In this document: positions 1 through 6,863 of the stretch, in pieces
Layout: the number at the start of each line of letters is the position of its first letter
Position numbering within the stretch: position 1 is the first letter of the stretch
Origin: Paludibacteraceae bacterium
GTDB lineage: Bacteria > Bacteroidota > Bacteroidia > Bacteroidales > Paludibacteraceae
Length of the DNA: 8,844 nucleotides
Reading direction: 5' to 3'
NCBI GenBank assembly: GCA_947445425.1
Contig: CANFFA010000074.1
Coordinates: forward strand, 1 to 8,844
The notes under the pieces: generated by a model
Database searches by the model: none
Seen by the model: the letters and a program-made list of their open reading frames with translations, nothing else
Told to the model about the DNA's origin: nothing
Program-made: the position numbers and the translations under genes

Positions 1-82
1 ATGCAAAAGTGCTAAGACGCAAAGAAATTCACATACTGTATATCTGAACTTTGCGTCTTCTAAACTTAGCGTTCTTGGCGTT
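1..82. repeat. Palindromic GCAAAG/CTTTGC intergenic element, cut by the window edge
   Basis: Perfect 11-bp inverted arms AAGACGCAAAG (14-24) and CTTTGCGTCTT (49-59) enclose a 24-base AT-rich spacer. Outside the arms the same theme goes on in roughly 11-base steps: GTGCTAAG on the left, and CTTAGCG and TTGGCGTT on the right. The left side probably continues beyond base 1. It lies about 70 bases downstream of the DUF4268 stop codon and no ORF crosses it. It looks like a REP-type dispersed intergenic element. Its copy number cannot be judged from this window. Confidence 0.6.
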
Positions 83-120
83 CAAAAATATTAAAACAAC
101 TTATCGGAGTAGTCTCGATA
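82..120 (-). terminator. Weak candidate terminator after the DUF4268 gene
   Basis: On the minus strand, TATCGAG (120-114) can pair with CTC-C-GATA (down to 102), giving about 7 bp with one bulged C and an ACTA loop. A T-rich but interrupted tail follows (GTTGTTTTAATATTTTT). It sits 31 bases past the DUF4268 stop, where the dprA operon should end. The stem is short and AT-rich, so this is only a suggestion; the larger palindrome further down could end the transcript instead. Confidence 0.3.
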
Positions 121-150
121 ATACGACATTATATTGTTCGAATTACTTAA

Positions 151-603
151 CTATTCCAAAGCATCCTTCACCTTTTTAAAAGCTCTTTCTAGCTTGATCA
201 TCTCACCAGACATAAACTGATAAAACTCCATCCATTGAATACGTCTGTGGAAATCAATACCTGATTTATGGGTATAAATCCGACAAACTTCAGTACCACA
301 TTCACGAATAAAAGCAAAATCCCAAATTAATCCATCTGGGAAATCCTTTTCCATGATGACTTTATAGGCTTCAAATTGCTCGTATTTCTCTAATCTTAGT
401 GTCGGATTATTAAGATTGATTTCTAGAATAACAAAAGCACCCGCTCTGGTAGCGTCAAACTTGAGTTCTACTCCTTTCATCTTGGTGTTGTAAAGCATGA
501 ACTTACTTTTTCGACGGCTTAAGGCAGGTAGTAGACTGCAATAAGTTCCAAAACCTTCCCAAAACTCCGTTTTCAACGCTCTTAATTCTTCTTTTGAATA
601 CAT
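151..603 (-). CDS. DUF4268 domain protein, stand-alone (150 aa)
   Basis: A soluble 150-residue protein with no signal peptide or membrane segment. From memory of the family it matches the stand-alone Bacteroidota DUF4268 proteins: an MYSKEELRALKTEFWEGFG opening, a central beta-rich part (about residues 47-66, ELKFDATRAGAFVILEINL), a helix with the YEQFEAYK pattern, then an IWDF strand, an RIY strand, and a C-terminal amphipathic region from WMEFYQFMSGEM to the end. It covers the whole family length. No catalytic motif is evident and the function is unknown. It starts 13 bases after the dprA stop on the same strand, so the two are almost certainly one operon. ATG at 603 is the only sensible start. 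The family call is fairly firm; any role in DNA handling rests only on the neighbour. Confidence 0.85.
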   Translation of the reverse strand: MYSKEELRALKTEFWEGFGTYCSLLPALSRRKSKFMLYNTKMKGVELKFDATRAGAFVILEINLNNPTLRLEKYEQFEAYKVIMEKDFPDGLIWDFAFIRECGTEVCRIYTHKSGIDFHRRIQWMEFYQFMSGEMIKLERAFKKVKDALE

Positions 604-616
604 CTCAATATAATTA

Positions 617-1735
617 TTACTTTACAACTTTATAAACACTTCCTGGCATGCATTTCACCAAGCCTTTAAATTCCATTTCTAGCAATAATGCGCTGATTTT
701 ACTAAAAGGTTTTTCTAGTTCAATGGCCAATGCATTGACTTGTACCCCATCAGTATGTTGCCTTAGAATGCTTATGATATGCTGTTCTTCATCTGTTAAG
801 TCTAAGAAAAGACTGATTTGAACGGCAGTTTTGCCTTTTTCTGACTTAGATTCCCAACTCATAAATCGGCATAAATCCTCAGCTGATTCAATTAGTGAAG
901 CTTTGTTGTTTCTAATTAAAGCATTACAACCTGCTGAATAAGCATCCGTTACTCGACCTGGATAAGCAAATACATCGCGATTGTATTCATTTGCAATTTC
1001 GGCAGTAATTAAAGATCCGCCCCTTGAAGCTGATTCAATCACCACAATCGCATCACACAATCCGGCAATGATCCGATTTCTTTGTACAAAATTTGGTGCG
1101 TCTGGATTAGTTCCGCTTAAATACTCAGTTAATAAAGCTCCATTGGGCATCATCTTTACTGCGGTGGCTCTATGTGTAGAAGGATAGATTCTGTCTAGTC
1201 CATGTCCAACCACACCAATGGTAGGAATTCCGAAATCTATTGCAGCTTTGTGAGCACAGATATCTACGCCATACGCTAATCCGCTAACGATTACGAAATC
1301 GATCTGAAGTCCTGCTAAACCTGCCACCAACTTTTCACAATTCTCCTTCCCAGGTTCTGTGGCATTTCTGGTACCCACTATCCCAATGAATTTTCCATCG
1401 TTTAGATTGCAATTCCCTTTGGTGTAAAGAATTATGGGAGAGTCGTGACATTCTTTCAATCTAAACGGATATTCACGGTCGGCATAGTAATGGGTTTGAA
1501 TATCGTTTTTTACAATAAAGGAAATTTCTTCATCAGCCCTTTCCAACACTTTTTGTGCGACAATCTCTCGTGAAAGTGTTTCTCCAATTCCAGGAATTTT
1601 GGCAAGTATAAATTGTTTCTCTTTAAACACCGCTTCTGCACTGCCAAGATATGCAATAAGGTTTTTAGCAAGATTATTTCCAATTCCTTTGATAAGGGTA
1701 ATACCAATTTTATATTTCAGTTGTTCGTCGTACAT
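617..1735 (-). CDS. dprA: DNA processing protein DprA (Smf)
   Basis: DprA binds incoming single-stranded DNA in natural transformation and loads RecA on it; it acts in the cytoplasm. The 372 residues are full length. An N-terminal helix-hairpin-helix part (about 8-60) carries KGIGNNLAKNL and IPGIGETLS. The Rossmann-like core (about 80-285) has GIVGTRNAT (118-126), the SGLAYGVDICAH signature (151-162), RIYPSTH (182-188), FVQRNRIIAGL (216-226), ESASRGGSLITAE (234-246) and VFAYPG (255-260). A C-terminal winged helix covers about 313-371. A linker at 290-312 contains QISLF (306-310), which resembles a beta-sliding-clamp binding pentapeptide. The ATG at 1735 gives the usual N-terminus. The DUF4268 gene follows 13 bases after the stop; vanZ lies 102 bases upstream. 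DprA also occurs in non-competent species, so competence is not proved. Confidence 0.97.
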   Translation of the reverse strand: MYDEQLKYKIGITLIKGIGNNLAKNLIAYLGSAEAVFKEKQFILAKIPGIGETLSREIVAQKVLERADEEISFIVKNDIQTHYYADREYPFRLKECHDSPIILYTKGNCNLNDGKFIGIVGTRNATEPGKENCEKLVAGLAGLQIDFVIVSGLAYGVDICAHKAAIDFGIPTIGVVGHGLDRIYPSTHRATAVKMMPNGALLTEYLSGTNPDAPNFVQRNRIIAGLCDAIVVIESASRGGSLITAEIANEYNRDVFAYPGRVTDAYSAGCNALIRNNKASLIESAEDLCRFMSWESKSEKGKTAVQISLFLDLTDEEQHIISILRQHTDGVQVNALAIELEKPFSKISALLLEMEFKGLVKCMPGSVYKVVK

Positions 1736-1782
1736 TTTCTTCTTATCCTTTAGAGCTTAATAGTACTACAAAAGAACAAAGA

Positions 1783-1790
1783 CAAAAGTA
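1783..1790 (-). promoter_or_regulatory. Possible -7 box of the dprA promoter
   Basis: On the minus strand TACTTTTG fits the Bacteroidota -7 consensus TAnnTTTG exactly, 47 bases before the dprA start. No TTTG or TTG lies at the expected 17-23 bases upstream (the sequence there is CTTTTT), so only half of a promoter is visible. It falls in the 102-base gap between vanZ and dprA, where a dprA operon promoter would be expected. Confidence 0.25.
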
Positions 1791-1837
1791 GAAGGACAAT
1801 GGGTAAAAAGGAGGATTGTGTCTTGAACGAAACTTCT

Positions 1838-2245
1838 CTAAAATCTTTTAAAAGGCTTGGTTAACTTTCCCTTTTTCAATTGATAAACTATTGTATAACT
1901 GATTATTACCCCTAAACTATTTGCGGAAAAGTCGCCCCAGCTACCTGAACGTGGTGCAAAATAGATCGACTGAATGATTTCGAGTATCCCACCCATCAAA
2001 ATTGGGAATATCATCCCGATTAAAACGAATAATAACAATCTGTATTTTGGTTTTTGATGTGTCAAAAAATCAAACATCAAGATGAAACTCAATCCTGCAT
2101 ACATGAGCAGATGAACTAATTTATCCTCGTTTTCAACGGTATGAACCTTCTTAAAAGTTGAAGGTGGTGCAAACGAAAGATAAAGTATGCAACAAACCAC
2201 TAAAGCAGATCGCCAGTAATGACGTACAAAGATATTTATTGACAT
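1838..2245 (-). CDS. VanZ-like small membrane protein (135 aa)
   Basis: An integral membrane protein with about four transmembrane segments: residues 12-27, 43-61, 69-92 and 107-122. It has the VanZ-family landmarks: DKLVHLLMYAGL (41-52) ahead of the second helix, GGILEIIQ (85-92), and the conserved RSGSWGDFSANSLG loop (99-112). VanZ itself gives low-level teicoplanin resistance by an unclear mechanism; most members, including the short Bacteroidota ones, are uncharacterised housekeeping proteins, so no resistance role should be assumed. The C-terminus is strongly basic (KKGKLTKPFKRF), probably cytoplasmic. ATG at 2245 puts the first helix close to the N-terminus, as usual. It sits 84 bases after the transporter gene and 102 before dprA, on the same strand; I see no functional link to either. 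Confidence 0.9.
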   Translation of the reverse strand: MSINIFVRHYWRSALVVCCILYLSFAPPSTFKKVHTVENEDKLVHLLMYAGLSFILMFDFLTHQKPKYRLLLFVLIGMIFPILMGGILEIIQSIYFAPRSGSWGDFSANSLGVIISYTIVYQLKKGKLTKPFKRF

Positions 2246-2329
2246 AGAAGCTTTGAATTATTGTTTAGGAAATCAAAGAATGAAGGTATATCATTTCGTT
2301 GAATACTTTTAAATGAATTTTATTGACAA

Positions 2330-3424
2330 TTAAATTACTGCCACTCCAATCAGTTTTCCTATTCCAAAAGTAATTGCTGCTGCTATTAATCCAAATACAA
2401 CTTGTCTAGAACCTGAAAACCAAATACTTTTCCCAGTAAAAAGCGTAATAGCTGTTCCAATTAAAAATAGTCCCATTGCACTAAAGATTACACTCAGTAC
2501 TAATGCTTGTGTTCCGCTTGTAAATAAAAATGGGCAAACGGGTATTATCGCACCAATCGTAAATAAGAAAAATGAATATAGTGCTGCTTCAATCGCTGAA
2601 CCCTGCAATTCTTCGGGGTTAATCCCCAACTCTTCTTTTACCAATACCGCATGCGCTTTTGTTTTATCTGTCATTATTTCGGCTGACATTGCTCGGGCTT
2701 GTTCCTCCGGAATTCCTTTGGCCATATAAATCAAAGCCAATTCCTTCTCTTCCCCTTCTGGATTGGTCTCCAATTCATCTAATTCAATTGCCATTTGATT
2801 TTCGTACAACTCTTGTGAGCTTTTTACAGAAATCCACTCTCCTAAAGCCATAGACAGCGCGCCGGCCAAAAGACCTGCCAAACCAGCCAATAACACCGGC
2901 TGCCCACCGCCAGTAGCACCAGCAACCCCCATCACTAAACTAAAATTTGATACAAGACCGTCATTACCTCCTAGTACAGCAGCACGGATTGCATTACCAC
3001 CTACTGAACGATGCGACTTTTCAAATTTAGCATGCTGCGTTCCACTAATCGTTTTGTCATTTTCAATAATGGACCAAAGAATTTTGACATGGTTAGTTTC
3101 AGCACCTGTAATGGCAAGATTGTTTTTATTTTTGGCTTTTATAATGGAGTTTGATAGGCTTTTTTCCGTATCCATCAGTGCTCCCAATACATAATCGTAA
3201 CCAAATACTTTACCGATTGTATCCAGAACTTTTGCACGCCAGGATGGTGTAATCAATTTCTCCAAAGAAATATTTTCTCTTTGAGCAAAAGCTTCTGCGT
3301 GACTTTGTTCTATTTCAGACATTTGACGAAAGATATTCGCTACGGCATCATCTGATTCATTTTCGGCTAACTTGCGGTATAAATAGCAAGCATCAATTTC
3401 AGTTTGTAAACTTTGATTCTTCAT
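2330..3424 (-). CDS. Ferritin-like domain fused to VIT1/CCC1 transporter (MbfA-like iron exporter)
   Basis: A 364-residue fusion. Residues 1-135 form a ferritin-like (erythrin/rubrerythrin type) four-helix domain whose likely di-metal ligands are visible: Glu9, the E39xxH42 motif (EQSH), Glu87 and the E109xxH112 motif (ETNH). Residues 143-364 are the VIT1/CCC1 membrane domain, with RAAVLGGNDGLVSNFSLVMG (147-166), GALSMALGEWISV (188-200), a charged cytosolic helical hairpin (about 204-272) rich in Glu, and membrane helices near 278-297, 304-328 and 341-363. Characterised relatives (MbfA of Bradyrhizobium and Agrobacterium) export iron, the ferritin-like part probably sensing or delivering it. 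Iron or manganese export is inferred here. ATG at 3424 starts directly at the ferritin-like fold. An 8-base-period repeat lies immediately upstream, 2 bases from the ATG. Confidence 0.92.
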   Translation of the reverse strand: MKNQSLQTEIDACYLYRKLAENESDDAVANIFRQMSEIEQSHAEAFAQRENISLEKLITPSWRAKVLDTIGKVFGYDYVLGALMDTEKSLSNSIIKAKNKNNLAITGAETNHVKILWSIIENDKTISGTQHAKFEKSHRSVGGNAIRAAVLGGNDGLVSNFSLVMGVAGATGGGQPVLLAGLAGLLAGALSMALGEWISVKSSQELYENQMAIELDELETNPEGEEKELALIYMAKGIPEEQARAMSAEIMTDKTKAHAVLVKEELGINPEELQGSAIEAALYSFFLFTIGAIIPVCPFLFTSGTQALVLSVIFSAMGLFLIGTAITLFTGKSIWFSGSRQVVFGLIAAAITFGIGKLIGVAVI

Positions 3425-3426
3425 GA

Positions 3427-3466
3427 TAATAATATGCTAATTTAGTAATCTGCCAATGTGCCAATG
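3427..3466 (-). repeat. 8-base-period element, copy 1 (before the transporter gene)
   Basis: Read on the minus strand, five 8-base units end 2 bases before the ATG at 3424: CATTGGCA, CATTGGCA, GATTACTA, AATTAGCA, TATTATTA. The order is type A (ATTRGCA-like), A, B (TATTATT-like), A, B. It matches copy 2 at 33 of 40 positions with no gaps. It occupies the whole translation-start leader of the gene. Confidence 0.75.
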
Positions 3467-3513
3467 AATGGATTGTAAAATGCTATGATGTTTAATATGT
3501 AAATTCGATATTT

Positions 3514-6500
3514 CTAATCTATTAAATGAACCAATTCCGTTTGATTCAATCCCTTCAAAGGGTTAGAAGAACCAACAAAAGTATCTGCTAGTTTCGATTT
3601 GCTTTCTTGTAAATTCCGTATCTTTTCTTCGATCGTTCCTGTTGATATAAAGCGATATACCATCACGTTTTTTTGTTGCCCAATACGATGTGCACGTCCG
3701 AGCGCTTGCATTTCTGATGCAGGGTTCCACCATGGATCTAGAATAAAAACATAATCTGCAGCAGTAAGGTTCAATCCTACACCGCCTGCTTTCAATGATA
3801 TAAGGAAGCAGTTTACTTCGGGATTATTAGTAAACTTATCAATTTCACTCTCCCTGTTTGATGCAGCGGTTGAACCTGACAGCCAAGCGTATTTCCATTG
3901 TTGCTTGTCGAAATGGTCAGCTAACAAGCGAAGATGTTTCACAAAGGAGGAGAATATCAAAACCTTATGATGTTCTGATTTCAAGGTCTCTAAACGCATA
4001 ATCACTTGCTCAAATTTCCCGGAATCCCCGTCATACTCTTCCTCCCAAAGCTTTGGGTGATTGGCCAACAAGCGCAATCTTGTTAGACCCTGTAAAGTTA
4101 AAAATGCCAATTTATGAGCATCTAAATCATTGTCATTGATCAAAATACTACTCCGAAGTTTATTTTTCTCTTCATCATATCTGAGCTGTTGCGATTCACT
4201 CATGTCGCAATAAACCGTTTCTTGAGAGAGCGGCGGTAATTCTGGTGCCACTTCACTTTTGGTACGCCGGAGTAAAAATGGTTGAATTATTCGTAAAAGG
4301 GCCTCTTCCTTAAGCTTGTTTTGCTTAACAATTGGATTGATATAGGCCCGTTGGAATGAGGGTAAACTGCCCAACAAACCTTCGTTTACGATGTTTAATT
4401 GTGCCCATAAATCTGTGAGTGAGTTTTCAATCGGAGTACCTGTTAATGCCAATTTATGTTGTGCCCTTATTTGTTTTACGGCTTTATAAATCAAAGAATC
4501 AGGATTCTTTACATACTGACTTTCATCTAAAATTAAATGATGAAATGTACAGGTTTGCAGTAAATTAATGTCATTTCTCAATGTTCCATAGGTTGTAATA
4601 ACGACATCAAAGTACTTGAAAACCTTATGTATATCAATACTTTTCAAGCGTTTAGTTCCCGAATAGAGATAGACTTTTAAATTCGGAGCAAAACGTTTCA
4701 GTTCATTTTGCCAATTGTGCAACAATGAAGTTGGCATTACCACCAAGGAAGTTGGTATAGATATTTCAGTAACTCGAATGGGGTTAGTATTCTTTGAATT
4801 TTCAAGTTCATCAAAAATGGACAGCTGTCTTTCTATTGTATTTGTTCTTGTTTCAAATATCTTTATTTCAGGTATATCATTTACGTCTTCAATTTCATTT
4901 GTTGATGACTGTCTATGTAAGCTAGCAATGTATTGTAATAAAGCGATGGTTTGTAGCGTCTTGCCCAGACCCATATCATCCGCTAAACAACCCCCAAAGT
5001 TATTCTCATATAAATGGACTAACCAAGCGAAACCTTTTTGTTGATAGTTTCTTAATTCGGCACGCAGTTGTGCTGGCGTTTCAGGCTCACTAATTCGTTC
5101 ATGCGGTGAAATAATTTCAAATTGATTCGTTGCTTCAATTTGATTTACAATCTTAAAATGGTGTTTCTTTAATACCAAATTTTCTTTCTCTTTGGTACTA
5201 AAAAGCATTAATTCATAATATCGAGTAAACCATTCTTGTGGTAAAATGGCGATGGTGTTGTCCGGTAATATATATTCATGAATATTATTCAGAATGTGAT
5301 TTCTGAAGCGTATAAATGGAATTTCAAACTGACCAAATACTCCTACTATATGTATATCAAACCAGTCCTGTTTGTTTTGTACTTTTTTATGTACAGAAAT
5401 CTCCCCAAGGAAGTAGCTTTTATCAGGAATGTTCTGAGTAAAATCAAAGCGCTCTAGAATTTCTGGATGAAATTGCAACCACTCAACAATTGTAGCGATG
5501 GATGCGTCAACATCTTCATCTACGTTTCTCTTGGGCATTGCAAAATGATTGACATCGCATTTCACTAATCCACCCTGCAACAGAAGGTCAACCAAAGATT
5601 GCTCCCAAGTTTTGTCCATATAGTACCATCTAATTGCTGTTCCACTTTCTGTTTCTTTAGCAAATACACATTTCTTGTCTGTTGCATCTAAAGCATATTG
5701 CCTGTCACCGTATTTAAAATTCAAATATAAAACCGGCATCATCGACCAATCAGGATCCAATCTTAAGACAGCCTTTTTATCGGGGATTATCTGCTGTATG
5801 TCAACTCCATCAACCTGAACCTCATATTTCTCAACACAATTCCGCACAAAGGTTTTAATGTAATTTTGCTCTGCAGAAGCAGGCACTTCTATGTGTTTCT
5901 TTGTAAAAAATGGTAGAAGTTTTTTTATGTCTATGTCATTAAATATATGTAAGGTTCTATCAATTACCAATGCAGCTGGCTCGTTGCAGATCATGAAATG
6001 TGGTTTCTCGTAAAGATCTATTCTTTCCTGTTTGCACTTCACATGTATGAAATACCTAAATCCAGCTTCGATATCCTTCTTGAAATTGAAAACAACTTCA
6101 GATAATCCCTTTGGTATCAATATTCGATCTGCTTCATACAATACCCTATTTTTAACGCCATATCGATGATAAAGCGTCAAGTCCGTTTCTAATAGAGCAT
6201 CCATCACTTTTCGATGGTAGTTTTCTATCAATGGACGAATATATCTTTCAACTTTCTCTTTACTTACTTTCTTATGGAATTCAGCAATATTTAACTCTTT
6301 AGAAAAATTTTTCATCAATACTTTGTCAGAGACTTTTTCTGCTAACAGTACAATTTCTTTTTCTCTAGTTTCTAATTGTGCAAGAAATGTTGATCGACTT
6401 CCAACTACTTCCAAAATTGTTAAATAGCCTGATGGTTCCACACGAACCAATACCGGCTGCAGCAAAGTACCCCAATGGGCATGTTCGGTCAGTGTAATGA

Positions 6501-6516
6501 TTAGTTTTTCAGACAT
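3514..6516 (-). CDS. SNF2-family DEAD/DEAH helicase/translocase (1000 aa)
   Basis: A large Swi2/Snf2-type ATPase, expected to move along double-stranded DNA and remodel protein-DNA complexes. The C-terminal half holds the motor: DDMGLGKT (motif I, 513-520), ITTYG (640-644), DESQ (motif II, 664-667), LTGTPIEN (motif III, 691-698), FLLRRTK (747-753), then the helicase-C lobe with LIFSSFV (853-859), SLKAGGVGLNL (907-917) and GRAHRIGQ (motif VI, 940-947). Residues 1-475 are a long N-terminal region without a domain I recognise; no SWIM zinc ligands are visible. A polar insert (about 534-587) between motifs I and Ia contains QLSIF (564-568), like a sliding-clamp binding motif. The frame extends 5 codons to a TTG at 6531, but the ATG at 6516 is the better start. 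The biological role is unknown; single SNF2 genes like this are common in Bacteroidota. Confidence 0.95.
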   Translation of the reverse strand: MSEKLIITLTEHAHWGTLLQPVLVRVEPSGYLTILEVVGSRSTFLAQLETREKEIVLLAEKVSDKVLMKNFSKELNIAEFHKKVSKEKVERYIRPLIENYHRKVMDALLETDLTLYHRYGVKNRVLYEADRILIPKGLSEVVFNFKKDIEAGFRYFIHVKCKQERIDLYEKPHFMICNEPAALVIDRTLHIFNDIDIKKLLPFFTKKHIEVPASAEQNYIKTFVRNCVEKYEVQVDGVDIQQIIPDKKAVLRLDPDWSMMPVLYLNFKYGDRQYALDATDKKCVFAKETESGTAIRWYYMDKTWEQSLVDLLLQGGLVKCDVNHFAMPKRNVDEDVDASIATIVEWLQFHPEILERFDFTQNIPDKSYFLGEISVHKKVQNKQDWFDIHIVGVFGQFEIPFIRFRNHILNNIHEYILPDNTIAILPQEWFTRYYELMLFSTKEKENLVLKKHHFKIVNQIEATNQFEIISPHERISEPETPAQLRAELRNYQQKGFAWLVHLYENNFGGCLADDMGLGKTLQTIALLQYIASLHRQSSTNEIEDVNDIPEIKIFETRTNTIERQLSIFDELENSKNTNPIRVTEISIPTSLVVMPTSLLHNWQNELKRFAPNLKVYLYSGTKRLKSIDIHKVFKYFDVVITTYGTLRNDINLLQTCTFHHLILDESQYVKNPDSLIYKAVKQIRAQHKLALTGTPIENSLTDLWAQLNIVNEGLLGSLPSFQRAYINPIVKQNKLKEEALLRIIQPFLLRRTKSEVAPELPPLSQETVYCDMSESQQLRYDEEKNKLRSSILINDNDLDAHKLAFLTLQGLTRLRLLANHPKLWEEEYDGDSGKFEQVIMRLETLKSEHHKVLIFSSFVKHLRLLADHFDKQQWKYAWLSGSTAASNRESEIDKFTNNPEVNCFLISLKAGGVGLNLTAADYVFILDPWWNPASEMQALGRAHRIGQQKNVMVYRFISTGTIEEKIRNLQESKSKLADTFVGSSNPLKGLNQTELVHLID

Positions 6517-6604
6517 GAATTCAGTAAGCAAGTAGTCAAGCTTAAGGCTTAACGGCGGTAATTTGTTTTAAATTGAGCGTTCTATTTTAAATAGATTCAA
6601 ATGC

Positions 6605-6631
6605 CAAAATTACTAAAAAAATGGACGCCAA
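6605..6631 (-). promoter_or_regulatory. Possible promoter of the SNF2 helicase gene
   Basis: TAATTTTG on the minus strand (6612-6605) fits TAnnTTTG exactly, about 89 bases before the helicase ATG. A TTG (6631-6629) lies 16 bases upstream, one base short of the usual 17-23 spacing. It comes right after the terminator at 6639-6674, where the helicase gene would need its own promoter. The -33 side is weak. Confidence 0.3.
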
Positions 6632-6638
6632 TGGGCAT

Positions 6639-6674
6639 AAAAAAACGAGCCTTGAAACAAATGTTCAAAACCCG
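6639..6674 (-). terminator. Rho-independent terminator upstream of the helicase gene
   Basis: On the minus strand CGGGTTTTGAA (6674-6664) pairs with TTCAAGGCTCG (6656-6646) over 11 bp, including three G-T wobbles, with a 7-base loop. Seven Ts follow directly (6645-6639). It points towards the helicase gene but lies 122 bases before its ATG. It must therefore end an upstream minus-strand transcript, either the candidate small RNA or argC read-through, or act as an attenuator in a helicase leader. Confidence 0.7.
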
Positions 6675-6686
6675 TGATATAAAAAA

Positions 6687-6721
6687 TTAATAATTGATGA
6701 TTAACAATTAATAATTATCCA
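6687..6721. repeat. AT-rich heptad repeat, five units
   Basis: On the plus strand five 7-base units run without gaps: TTAATAA, TTGATGA, TTAACAA, TTAATAA, TTATCCA. The first and fourth are identical. The array also forms an inverted repeat (6685-6696 with 6705-6716, 11 of 12 pairs). On the minus strand this stem is followed by a short run of Ts, so it could be a weak hairpin in an RNA. Confidence 0.5.
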
Positions 6722-6788
6722 ATATTCTGTACGTATGTTGATTATTGTAAAGATATATACGAACAATTATTGAGTAGGGTACCCCCTA
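6720..6788 (-). other. Two adjacent RNA hairpins in the argC-helicase gap
   Basis: On the minus strand TAGGG (6788-6784) pairs with CCCTA (6779-6775) around a GGTA loop. Directly after it, 6772-6757 can pair with 6736-6720 in an imperfect stem of about 14 pairs (CAATA at the base, CGTAT at the top; two mismatches and one bulge) with a 20-base loop. They lie between the hairpin at 6800-6819 and the terminator at 6639-6674, so they may be part of a longer structured RNA. Pairing was judged by eye only. Confidence 0.4.
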
Positions 6789-6859
6789 AAAACGCGAAAG
6801 GTAGTCACGCCTGACTACCAATCTTTGTTAACCTTAAATCTAATACTATTAAAAAACAC
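6788..6859 (-). ncRNA. Candidate small RNA with hairpin terminator
   Basis: A transcript starting a few bases after the TATCTTTG box would begin near 6857-6860 and read into about 40 unstructured bases, including TTAAGGTTAACAAAGATT. Then comes a perfect 8-bp hairpin, GGTAGTCA with TGACTACC (6819-6812 with 6807-6800), and the tail TTTCGCGTTTTT ending near 6788. That gives about 70 nt. If this hairpin does not terminate, the RNA could run to the terminator at 6639, about 220 nt. No ORF of useful size lies inside. The conserved-looking 5' part reminds me of sequences between genes in other Bacteroidota, but I cannot verify this. It could also be the leader of the helicase mRNA or a 6S-like RNA. 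Confidence 0.5.
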
Positions 6860-6863
6860 AGTG

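Noticed and set aside
981..1187. Plus-strand reading frame inside dprA
   Set aside because: It is antisense to well-conserved DprA motifs and has no recognisable protein character.
1838..2245. VanZ-like gene as a glycopeptide resistance determinant
   Set aside because: No vanHAX or regulator genes are nearby, and short VanZ-family proteins are common with unknown function.
3427..3466. The 8-base-period repeats as a CRISPR array
   Set aside because: Units are 8 bases and contiguous, with no spacers and no cas genes nearby.
151..6531. A possible defence island made of SNF2 helicase, DUF4268 and DprA
   Set aside because: No methylase, nuclease, toxin or phage gene is present. The helicase and dprA are separated by unrelated membrane proteins, and each gene looks like a normal chromosomal gene.
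6596..6638. A 13-codon minus-strand frame (MPIGVHFFSNFGI) upstream of the helicase gene, as a leader peptide
   Set aside because: It has no repeated regulatory codons and no visible ribosome binding site, and it overlaps a possible promoter. A frame this short is expected by chance.
6775..6819. A tRNA or part of one in the argC-helicase gap
   Set aside because: No cloverleaf, T-loop or anticodon stem can be formed; only simple hairpins are present.
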